Below, in pieces: positions 8,443 through 15,797 of a stretch of 64,000 bases of DNA. The position numbers were made by a program, and so were the translations under genes. The stretch comes from MFD04580-c1 sp963702995 (GTDB lineage Bacteria > Planctomycetota > Phycisphaerae > Tepidisphaerales > Tepidisphaeraceae). Location: positions 4,526,001 through 4,590,000 of the forward strand of contig OY969783.1 of NCBI GenBank assembly GCA_963702995.1, in the 5' to 3' direction. Within the stretch, counting starts at the first letter, position 1. Each line of letters begins with the position of its first letter. The notes beneath the pieces are model-generated. The model worked only from the letters and a program-made list of their open reading frames with translations, did no database searches and was not told where the DNA came from.

Positions 8443-8835
8443 TCAGTCGCGGGCGGCGGCCTGGACGCGCACTTGCGGGAGATAACCGACCAGGCGATGG
8501 CACTCCGCGCGAAGCTGCTCCAGCGCCTCGGAGGCGTGAACCAGGTCCCCCGCTTTCCCCAATGCCTCAAGCCGGGCCGCGCAAGACCGGACGTCATCGG
8601 CGGCGAAGTAGGCCGCGGCCCCCTTGAGCGAGTGGGCGGCGTCCCTGACCGCGGCGGCGTCGCCGGAGCGAACCCCTTCGGCGATCCGCTCCACGTCCAC
8701 GTCGCACTGGGCGGCGATGAGATGGGTCGCCTTTTCAACCAGGGCCGTGCTTTCCATGAACTGCTCGAGGAGCTTATCGAAATTGACGGGGGGAAGTTCG
8801 GCGCTGGTGGAGGGGCGGGCGTTGGGCTGGGGCAT
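8443..8835 (-). CDS. Histidine phosphotransfer (HPt) protein
   Basis: A 130-residue single-domain protein. The HPt helix carries the phospho-accepting His in DAAHSLKGAAAYFAADDVR, with the usual SLKG-type continuation. The N-terminal 20 residues are Pro/Ser-rich. It is transcribed just before the REC-HDOD gene, so the two probably form one operon and phosphotransfer pair. No histidine kinase is encoded in the window, so the donor is elsewhere. Confidence 0.87.
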   Translation of the reverse strand: MPQPNARPSTSAELPPVNFDKLLEQFMESTALVEKATHLIAAQCDVDVERIAEGVRSGDAAAVRDAAHSLKGAAAYFAADDVRSCAARLEALGKAGDLVHASEALEQLRAECHRLVGYLPQVRVQAAARD

Positions 8836-9184
8836 ACGGCTCTCCGGGGCTCATCAATTCAGACGATCGCGGCGCGGGACCGACGGGCCGGCCGCCACGC
8901 AACGGACGCGGCTTGCCAGGGCGGGAGCGATGTCGCGTGAGCCCCCGTCCCTGATCGGCAAGAGTCGGATCTGGAATGAGCAAGAAGGCGCATCGGCGGG
9001 CGGGCGGCTCCCATGGACGCGACCGGGGCCGTCGTCCGAAAATCGCCGCCGCGCTCAACGGGGCGGGGGCAAATACCGATGTGCTTGATAAGGGGCTGTA
9101 ACCGCCGCGACGGCCGTGGGCTGTCGCCGGCGGCCGCGGGCTTCCGGGTCGTTGGGGAGCGGACGCATATCGGCGGAGACGGCC

Positions 9185-9646
9185 ATGAACCTATGCCCCG
9201 ACGCCACAGCGGACGATGGCGCCTCGGCCGCGAAAGCCGGCACTCGACTTGAGCGCGCCGCTCTCGATGCGGGCCCGGAGTCGTCGTGGGCTGGGCCGGC
9301 GCCCATCGACATGGCGGAACTGCTGGATCGCTGCATGGGCGACCGCAAGTTCCTTGCGGTGGTGCTGGGCCTGTTTAGTAAATGGATCGGGCCGGCGCTG
9401 GAGGAAGTGGACGCGGCGTTGCGTGGGAAGGATGCCGACGCGCTGGCGCGCGCGGCGCACGGCGTCAAAGGGGCGGCCGCCAACGTATCGGCAACGGCCG
9501 CCAGCCGGATCGCGGCCCGGCTGGAGGAGATCAGCCGTGGCGGCGCGGCAACCGAGATGGAGTTGTGGGTTGACGCGTTGAAGCGGGAGCTTGAGCGGTG
9601 TGCCGCCTTCGCCCGGCAGACGCTGGGCGAGTCGGATCGGGCCTGA
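9185..9646 (+). CDS. Histidine phosphotransfer (HPt) protein, second copy
   Basis: A 153-residue protein starting at 9185 (MNLCPDATADD), after a GGAGACGGCC ribosome site. The HPt signature is RAAHGVKGAAANVSATAASR. The N-terminal 45 residues are low complexity. It runs divergently from the other HPt gene and is followed after ~140 bp by the REC-GGDEF gene, suggesting a second pair. Sequence identity to the first HPt is low outside the active-site helix. Confidence 0.85.
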   Translation: MNLCPDATADDGASAAKAGTRLERAALDAGPESSWAGPAPIDMAELLDRCMGDRKFLAVVLGLFSKWIGPALEEVDAALRGKDADALARAAHGVKGAAANVSATAASRIAARLEEISRGGAATEMELWVDALKRELERCAAFARQTLGESDRA

Positions 9647-9783
9647 CGTCGCCCGCCATCATCGGGCGAGATTCGTCGAGCTGATGATATGAGCAGCCTG
9701 TTTGTTGACGACCTGGGCGGAGGCCGCGATGGACGCGGGCCGGCCGAGCAAATTCGACGGGGGTTCGTTCGATTGGAGGGGCC

Positions 9784-10911
9784 ATGCGTCGCCTCGAGAT
9801 GATTCGAACCGCCCGGAGCGTCGCCCGGGCGGACCGACTGAAGCCGCAGGTGCTTGTCGTGGATGACGACCCGGTGAACGTGGCGCTGCTCGAGAAGCAC
9901 CTGATGGCAGGGGGCTATCCGGTGCTCAAGGCGTATGACGGCGTCCAGGCGCTGAAGGTGATGGAGGCGCACGCGCCGCAGATCCTGATCCTCGACTGGG
10001 TCATGCCCGGAATGGACGGCCCCGCGGTCTGTCGGACGGTCCGTTCGCTTCGGACGGCGGGGTTCCTTTACATCATCATGCTGACGGTCCATTCGGCGAA
10101 GAAGCGTCTGGTTGAGGCGTTTGACGCCGGCGTTGATGATTTCCTGACCAAGCCGTTCGACGGCGACGAGCTGATGGCCCGCCTCCGCGCCGGGCCGCGC
10201 GATCGCCCTCCAGACCGAGCTGGCGCGGCGAATCCGCCAGGCGCGCCGCCTCAACAGCCGCCTCGAGCAGCTCAACGGCCGCCTCGAGGAGATGGCCCAC
10301 ACGGACGACCTGACAGGTTTGCTGAACCGCCGCCAGGCGACGGCGCGGCTAGGGATCAGTGGGCCATCGCTGATCGCTATGACCTGCCCTTGTCGCTGTT
10401 GATGATCGACATCGACGACTTCAAGAAGATCAACGACTCTTACGGCCACGCGACAGGGGACGCGGTGCTGCGGGAGGTGGCGGGGGTGCTCCGGCAAACG
10501 GTGCGGGCGACCGACGCCGCGTGCCGGGTGGGCGGAGAAGAATTCCTGGTGATCCTTCCCAACGAGGGCGCGGCCGGCGCGGCGATCGCGGCCGAGCGGA
10601 TCCGCCGCGCCGTCTCAACCCGGTCGATGTTCGGCGAGGGGCCGGCGATCAACGTCACGGTCAGCGTCGGCGCGGCCCATCGCCACATGGGCATGACCGG
10701 CCACGACGACCTGCTTCGCCAGGCGGACGGCGCGCTCTACGCCGCCAAGCACTCGGGCAAGAATCGCGTCTACGTCGCTCGCGACGAAGCGGCCTACGAA
10801 GAGGCTTGCGGTCCGCTTGAAGAAGCCGCGCCATCGCCCGCCCCGGCGGCGGCCGCCGAACCGAAGAATCACGCGGCCCCCGCCCGCGAGGCCGATCGCC
10901 ACGTCGCATGA
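9784..10911 (+). CDS. Response regulator with GGDEF domain (PleD-like diguanylate cyclase), frameshifted inside
   Basis: GGAGGGG precedes the ATG. The receiver (residues ~20-140) has VVDDDPVNV and phospho-acceptor Asp in LILDWVMPGMDG. The GGDEF domain has LLMIDIDDFKKINDSYGHATG, the active motif GGEEF, and an inhibitory RxxD site (RATD) five residues before it. Between ~10198 and ~10355 the open frame is a shifted, proline-rich peptide. The other frame gives a normal linker helix ending in MAHTDDLTGLLNRRQA. A +1 near 10198 and a +2 (or -1) near 10350 restore it. It probably makes cyclic di-GMP under control of the upstream HPt. Confidence 0.85.
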   Translation: MRRLEMIRTARSVARADRLKPQVLVVDDDPVNVALLEKHLMAGGYPVLKAYDGVQALKVMEAHAPQILILDWVMPGMDGPAVCRTVRSLRTAGFLYIIMLTVHSAKKRLVEAFDAGVDDFLTKPFDGDELMARLRAGPRDRPPDRAGAANPPGAPPQQPPRAAQRPPRGDGPHGRPDRFAEPPPGDGAARDQWAIADRYDLPLSLLMIDIDDFKKINDSYGHATGDAVLREVAGVLRQTVRATDAACRVGGEEFLVILPNEGAAGAAIAAERIRRAVSTRSMFGEGPAINVTVSVGAAHRHMGMTGHDDLLRQADGALYAAKHSGKNRVYVARDEAAYEEACGPLEEAAPSPAPAAAAEPKNHAAPAREADRHVA

Positions 10912-10968
10912 TGGCGCCGCCGTCCATCAGGCAGCCGACGGCGCCAATGAAAGGGGCTATCCGGTGCT

Positions 10969-11394
10969 TCAGGGTTTTTGCCCGGCCTGCTCGGCCGAGA
11001 CGGGAGGGGAGGCGGCCGACTCCTCGCCCAGTGCCCGGCGGAGAAGTTCGGTCACGCGGGGGGTCATCAAGTCCCGCTTGCCAAAGCCGGGCAGAGCGCC
11101 GGCCCGCACCGCTTCCGCCTGGGCGTCGGAATAGTTGCTGACCAGCATCGTCTTGGCGTTCGGGTAGGCCGTCCGGATACGACGGATCAACGCCACGCCT
11201 TCCGTGTCATCGAAGCCGTAGTCGAGTTGCCGGTTGAGGAGCAACAGGTCAACGCCTTCGTCAATCAGTTTCTTCAGCGACTCGCTGTCATCCGCGCTGA
11301 CAACCTGGACGTCGCGGCCGATTCTTGTGACCGCCATCCGCAGGAAACTGCTGTCCGGCCCGCAATGCCCGACCAGTGCGACCTTCTTTTTCAT
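10969..11394 (-). CDS. Receiver-like protein lacking the phospho-acceptor Asp
   Basis: A 141-residue stand-alone receiver fold. It has an ADDSES segment and a C-terminal LVSNYSD...GALPGFGKRD, where the Lys is kept. The strand that normally ends in the phosphorylated Asp reads VDLLLLNRQLDYGFDD, with Asn at that place. It is therefore probably a pseudo-receiver that signals by binding, or it uses a shifted acidic residue. The tail is Ala/Glu-rich. The start has AAAGGCGCC upstream. Confidence 0.72.
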   Translation of the reverse strand: MKKKVALVGHCGPDSSFLRMAVTRIGRDVQVVSADDSESLKKLIDEGVDLLLLNRQLDYGFDDTEGVALIRRIRTAYPNAKTMLVSNYSDAQAEAVRAGALPGFGKRDLMTPRVTELLRRALGEESAASPPVSAEQAGQKP

Positions 11395-11489
11395 AACGGC
11401 GCCTTTCTACCATTGCCAAGCCTGCCTGCCCGGCCGCCTTGCCGCCTGGTCACGCGTCTCGCGGAGGCAACGGCATCCGTACCGATCGA

Positions 11490-11864
11490 TCAATCCGTAT
11501 CAGGGTCGATCGACGGGGCGCTGGCGCCGCCTTCGGCCACCGGCTCGGACCGGCGGAAAATCGCCAGGACGCGGTCAATATGCACGACGAACAACCGGTT
11601 GTCGTGCTCCAGCTCCACCGGGATCGCCTCGCGCGGGTCAAACAGGACCTTGTCGTACTGCCGGATCGTCTGATCGTCGTCGTTCTCGATCGCCTTGCTG
11701 ATCGCAATGACGCGGCCGGTGATGACCGGGATCTCGTGGCTGTCCGGAAGCACGATCCCGCTCTTGGTCTGGCGCTTGTTATCGTCCTTCCGAACAACGA
11801 CACGCTTGCCGATCGGCTCGATGACGTCGTATTCGCTGCGGCTCCGTGTCGGCTTGGCGGGCAT
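11490..11864 (-). CDS. GroES-like (Cpn10-fold) protein
   Basis: A 124-residue protein with a Cpn10 fold: PIGKRVVVRKDDNKRQTKSG, then GIVLPDSHEIPVITGRVIAI and later YDKVLFDPREAIPVELE. Normal GroES is ~95 residues; this one has an extra ~30-residue tail. The mobile-loop position (KRQTKSGIVLP) is kept, so contact with GroEL is possible. No groEL lies next to it. It is best read as a divergent extra co-chaperonin, common in planctomycetes. Confidence 0.75.
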   Translation of the reverse strand: MPAKPTRSRSEYDVIEPIGKRVVVRKDDNKRQTKSGIVLPDSHEIPVITGRVIAISKAIENDDDQTIRQYDKVLFDPREAIPVELEHDNRLFVVHIDRVLAIFRRSEPVAEGGASAPSIDPDTD

Positions 11865-12147
11865 ATCAAGGGATTCTAGTCATCATGCCGGACGGTGTCA
11901 GGCTGTGGCCCCGTTCCCTCCCCCGGCGTCTGGCCGCGCACAGTAAACAGTAAGCAGTATCGAGAATATGCTTCCCGCTTCAGCACCTGATGCACAACTT
12001 GGAGTTTCTCCCCTGGCGTATCGGCGTTCACTCCTCTTCTTCGCTCAAAGACGAAGTGAACGCCAGGACGCCAAGACGCCAAGGAAGTCGCTGAACCGGG
12101 CGCCGCTCATCGATCAAGAAGCGGGGCTCCGCGACGTGCAGCCTGCG

Positions 12148-12486
12148 TCACTCACTTGCGCGGCGGAGGGCTTCGGTAGAGTCTTTAAGGAGCGGCAGGA
12201 CGTCATCAAGCCGGCATCGGCGGAGCACGCTGTCCACGACGCCGTAGGCGCCTGTGACGACGAGGCGCCCGCCGCACGCCGAGGTTCGGCGGGCGGCCGC
12301 CACAAGCAGGCTGATCCCCGGGGTGGTGATGATGGGGACTCCGGAGAGGTCGATCACGACGCGGCCGTCGCCCGGGATGGCTGCTTCCATCAGGCCGGCG
12401 AGTGGAGCGACGCCGTCATAGGTGAGGTCGCCGCAGAGCCGCAGGACCTTCACGTTGCCGGACGATATTTCGTCAATCGTGGCCAT
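12148..12486 (-). CDS. STAS-domain anti-sigma factor antagonist-like protein
   Basis: A 112-residue single STAS domain (SpoIIAA fold). The regulatory loop reads VVIDLSGVPIITTPGISLL, so the usual phosphorylated Ser is replaced by Thr-Thr. It may be regulated by a serine/threonine kinase-type anti-sigma factor, but none is near. The start has GGGTGGGAG upstream. It follows the gene at 12531-13040 by 44 bp on the same strand. Confidence 0.82.
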   Translation of the reverse strand: MATIDEISSGNVKVLRLCGDLTYDGVAPLAGLMEAAIPGDGRVVIDLSGVPIITTPGISLLVAAARRTSACGGRLVVTGAYGVVDSVLRRCRLDDVLPLLKDSTEALRRASE

Positions 12487-12530
12487 TGCTGCGCTCCCAC
12501 CCGGGCCTCGCCTGCCGGGGCAATCGTCGA

Positions 12531-13040
12531 TCAGCCTTCCGGCTGCTTTTCCCCGGGGGGGATTTCCGGCTCATCTTCTGGCTCCACCAGGTCCTGGGCC
12601 ATCCGCCCCATAAAGAATTGCAATTCCTGCTGGGCCACGGTGTTGGGCAACGCGTCGCGAAGATCGTACTGGTGGGAGTGGTCCTCGGCCGAGTCGTCGC
12701 CGCGTTTTTCGCCTTCCGTGATGATGTGGTGCTCGAAGGTCACGCAGTCCTGATGGCTCTGCATGATGACCAACTCGCCCCAGCGCCAAGCCAGATGCAC
12801 GCGGAGCGACAACTGATTGCCCCAGGTGCTCACCCGGTGGACGATTCGATTCTTCGCCAGCAGCGCGACCAGCGCCTCGACAGCGGGGAAGACGGCGGAC
12901 TTGAGGAACTCGGAATAGTTCTGGTTGAACTCCTGCTGCCGGGACATCGCTTCCCGCTCGGCCGACAACTTCTCCGGAGGGACATCCTTGAACGGGTCCA
13001 CCCGAGCCAGCCACCACTTCGCAAACGCCTTGTCCAGCAT
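12531..13040 (-). CDS. Hypothetical protein, family not recognised
   Basis: A 169-residue soluble, acidic protein with no signal peptide or membrane segment. It begins MLDKAFAKWWLARVDPFKD. A helical stretch (EREAMSRQQEFNQNYSEFLK) is followed by beta-rich sequence (VHLAWRWGELVIMQSHQDC) and an acidic, Pro-rich tail. Third-position GC matches its neighbours, which supports coding. It likely shares a transcript with the STAS gene. No function can be assigned. Confidence 0.7.
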   Translation of the reverse strand: MLDKAFAKWWLARVDPFKDVPPEKLSAEREAMSRQQEFNQNYSEFLKSAVFPAVEALVALLAKNRIVHRVSTWGNQLSLRVHLAWRWGELVIMQSHQDCVTFEHHIITEGEKRGDDSAEDHSHQYDLRDALPNTVAQQELQFFMGRMAQDLVEPEDEPEIPPGEKQPEG

Positions 13041-13089
13041 ATCGGCGTCAGCCTATGACGCGGGGCAACATCGGGCAAGGGGGGGAGGA

Positions 13090-13206
13090 AATGCTGAATG
13101 CTGAATGATGCTGAATACTGAATGGAAGGCGGCGATCGGAGCCAACGGACAACGAATGCTTGTCGAGCATGCATTCAGCATTCAGCCATTTTCAGCATTC
13201 AGCATC
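13090..13206. repeat. Inverted repeat made of GCTGAAT units
   Basis: The left side repeats ATGCTGAATGCTGAATG and the right side repeats ATTCAGCATTCAGCC, so the whole can fold into a long imperfect stem. It lies between two minus-strand ORFs. Its right edge forms the end of the small ORF at 13192. Confidence 0.7.
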
Positions 13207-13284
13207 TCTGTCCTGCTCGGCGTCCGGCCGCACGGAGTCAACCGCATCGGGCAGTTCCAGGTCGATGTCGTCGAAGAGGCCCAT
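13192..13284 (-). CDS. Possible 30-residue acidic peptide ending inside a repeat
   Basis: A GGAGAG ribosome site lies 8 nt before the ATG at 13284. The peptide starts MGLFDDIDLELPDAVDSV and is strongly acidic. Its last codons and TGA stop come from the GCTGAAT repeat. It may be the remaining front of a longer gene cut off by the repeat, or a real small gene. No homologue is recognised. Confidence 0.35.
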   Translation of the reverse strand: MGLFDDIDLELPDAVDSVRPDAEQDRDAEC

Positions 13285-13653
13285 GTCGTAACTCTCCGTC
13301 GAGTTCACCAGGGCGGCCTGCGACCGAAGTGAGGCTGCCGACGCGGCGGCCGACAAATTGGACCCGCTGGACCCGCAGGTCCCGCATCGACGCGACCCGT
13401 CCCCGGCGGCCGGCGCAGGCTCGGCGCAGGGCAACTACAGTCGATATTCGTTGACATGAAGGGAACTCCCCAGGTCTTAAGCCCCATCCCACGATACCCG
13501 GTGGTTAACGTATCCGACACCGCGCGAACCGGCTAGACGCAATCGGTCTGATTCTTCCGCCGGATGATGTATCCCGTGCTTGCGTGGCGATGCGCTTTCG
13601 CGACCAAAAAAACTGTGTCGTCAGGAACATGGAGGCCTGCGCCCGTTGAGGTT
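13285..13653. other. Region without a convincing gene
   Basis: Open frames here are short and lack ribosome sites. No clear structure was seen between the small ORF and the end of the CPBP protease gene. Confidence 0.4.
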
Positions 13654-15380
13654 TCATCCCACCGTAAGGATCAGCAGCGTGACCACGACGAAGTTGTTGA
13701 AGGCGTGCGCCGTCATCGACGCGACGACGGACCCGCGCCATTCGCGGACCAGGGCGAACACGCACGCCAGGGAGGCCAGGGCCGGGATCGCCGCCCATCC
13801 CTGGGGATGGATCGCGGCGAAGATCAACGCGACCAGCGCCGCCGACGGCACAACCGACCATCGACCCCGCAGGTGGTGGAATAATGCGCCGCGAAACATC
13901 GTCTCTTCGACGATCGGCGCCCAGACGCACGCCAGAAGGTAGAGCTGGATGTTGTTCCAGAGCCCATGCCCGACTGCGAACTGGATGGGGTGGGTGGTGT
14001 GCGTGTGCGCGAGTTTCATCAGCACGTAGGTGATGCCCACGCCGGCCGCGAAGATCGGCATCCCGGCGCAGTAGCCGATCAGGCCCGACCCGGCTTCCCG
14101 AAGAACGCCCCGGCCCCGGGTCCATCCCAGGCCGCGACGCAATTCGGGCCAGCTTGCTCCCCGAATCTTCGGCCACAGCATCGGGATCGGGATGAAGGCG
14201 AGCAGCACCCATTCCATTCCCAGCGACGGATCCCCTTTGACCAGCCAGTGCAGCAGCAGCGACAGCATCACCTGCCCGCTAAGGTAGATGGCGAACGCCT
14301 CCAGGTACGGCCCCGTCCCCGCTCGCCGGTCGAGCGGCGCGGCGGCCGCGGTCGCCTGAGGCACAGCGGGAGCGACGGCAAGCGTCGCCGGCGCTTCCGG
14401 CGGCAGGAGCGAGGCGACCGAATCAGACGCCGCGAATGAAGCCGCGCGCCGCGGCGCGTTCGGCCCCGCCGTCCCGGACGGCGGGGCGGGAGGGACGAGG
14501 ATCGACGCGTACTGCTGCGACCCTTGCCAGCCCATTCCCGGCGGCAGCGGCGGCCGAAACACCGGAACCGGCGGCGGTAACGCGATCGGCCCCAGGCGAT
14601 AGGCCGAAAGGATCTGCCCGCGCCGGAACCGGATCACCGCCATGATGAACAGCACCAGCCCCGCCACGCCGAAGCCAAGGGCGCCGAGAATGAAAAGCAC
14701 GGTTGCGAGCATCGTCACAACCGCCGGCCGCATGGCGGCGCGGCGGGCCGGGTCGTCGGCGTTCTTGCCGGTGCTCAGGGCAAGTTCGGCGAACCAGCCG
14801 TGCCGGGCCACAAGGCCCTGCCTCGCCGGATCGGTGACGGTGTCGGGGCCGACGGTGTAGATCTGGCGCAGGGCCTGGGCATCCGAGGCGAGCGCGTCAT
14901 CCGATCGGTCGGCCGCCGGGGTGTTCGGCGCGGCGGGGGTGGATGTCGGCTCGGGCGGGATGACCTGATCCAATTCGTTCAGCGCGGCCTTGTTCCCCAT
15001 GAGTTCGGCGTAAACCGGCACGGCGCGAAGTCGGTCGGCCCGGGTCAGCGCGATCTTGCGAATCGCGTCAACGAGTTGTTTGGTCGGCTCTTCGACGCCC
15101 GGCGTCTTCACCCCCGAGGCCAGCGCGTGCGCACCACCGCATAGCGGCCGGCGCTCTTCAGCTCCAGGCTCGGGCTGGTGAGGCCGTCGGAGACGGAAGA
15201 TGCCACGCCTCGGCGCGACTCCCGGTAGATGCCCATCCCCAGAATGAGCCCGACAATCAGAGTGATCACACCCCAAGAGATCCAGCGTAAGGCGCGCTCG
15301 CTCGAGGACGCTGTCGCCGCGTCCTCAGATGCCGGGCGCGGTGGGGGTAGGAGGGGCGCGGGGTCGGTCGATGAATCCAT
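13654..15380 (-). CDS. CPBP (CAAX-type) intramembrane metalloprotease, frameshifted near the N-terminus
   Basis: The gene starts at 15380 (MDSSTDPAPLLPPPRPASED), with a first membrane helix SWGVITLIVGLILGMGIY. That frame ends at 15108. The rest continues in another frame from HALASGVKTPGVEEPTKQLV to 13654, so one base is missing or two are extra near 15120. The body has a second membrane helix, a Pro-rich cytoplasmic stretch and a C-terminal CPBP domain with VEETMFRGALFHHL, FAAIHPQGW and TAHAFNN. These supply the Glu-Glu, His and His/Asn residues of the active site. Substrates are unknown. Confidence 0.82.
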
Positions 15381-15532
15381 GAGGTATCAGTCAAAACGCG
15401 TCATTGATGCTCGCCCTACGAATCGGGCGTTCGTTCGGATGGTATCACCCCCCGCGTTTCAAGTGTGCGGCGTGGTGGGGCGCGGCGAGCGGGGCCCGAT
15501 CGCCGCGATCGTTACCGACGTCACAGCCGAAG

Positions 15533-15603
15533 TCGCAGGCACACTCCGTGTGCCGTGGCCGGTCTTGTCATCACGCCCGACACTCAAAGAGTGCGTGCTG
15601 TAA
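15533..15603. repeat. Degenerate GTAG...CTAC-family element
   Basis: The left arm (GCAGGCACACTCCGTGTGCC) matches the intact copies well. The right arm (GAGTGCGTGCTGTAAC) is only a loose complement. It is probably an old, decayed copy, between the CPBP gene and gyrA. Confidence 0.6.
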
Positions 15604-15715
15604 CGCCGTAGAAGCCGCCATCGCGATCGCCATGGTGGACCGTTCCAAGCAAGATCGCGGGTACGCGGCACTTTGATTCGCGAGCCTGTCCCCTTCGATG
15701 GAGCGGCCGACCAGG

Positions 15716-15797
15716 TAGCAGGCACACTCCGTGTGCCGTGGCCGGTTTGGAACATCGCCCCGTCCACCGGCGGACGGCACACGGAGTGCGCCCGCTA
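15716..15797. repeat. Inverted-repeat element, GTAG...CTAC family, at the gyrA stop
   Basis: The arms are GTAGCAGGCACACTCCGTG and CACGGAGTGCGCCCGCTAC. The right end, read on the minus strand, is GTAG, whose TAG is the stop codon of gyrA at 15797-15795. The native gyrA end may therefore have been altered by insertion of the element. Confidence 0.8.
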
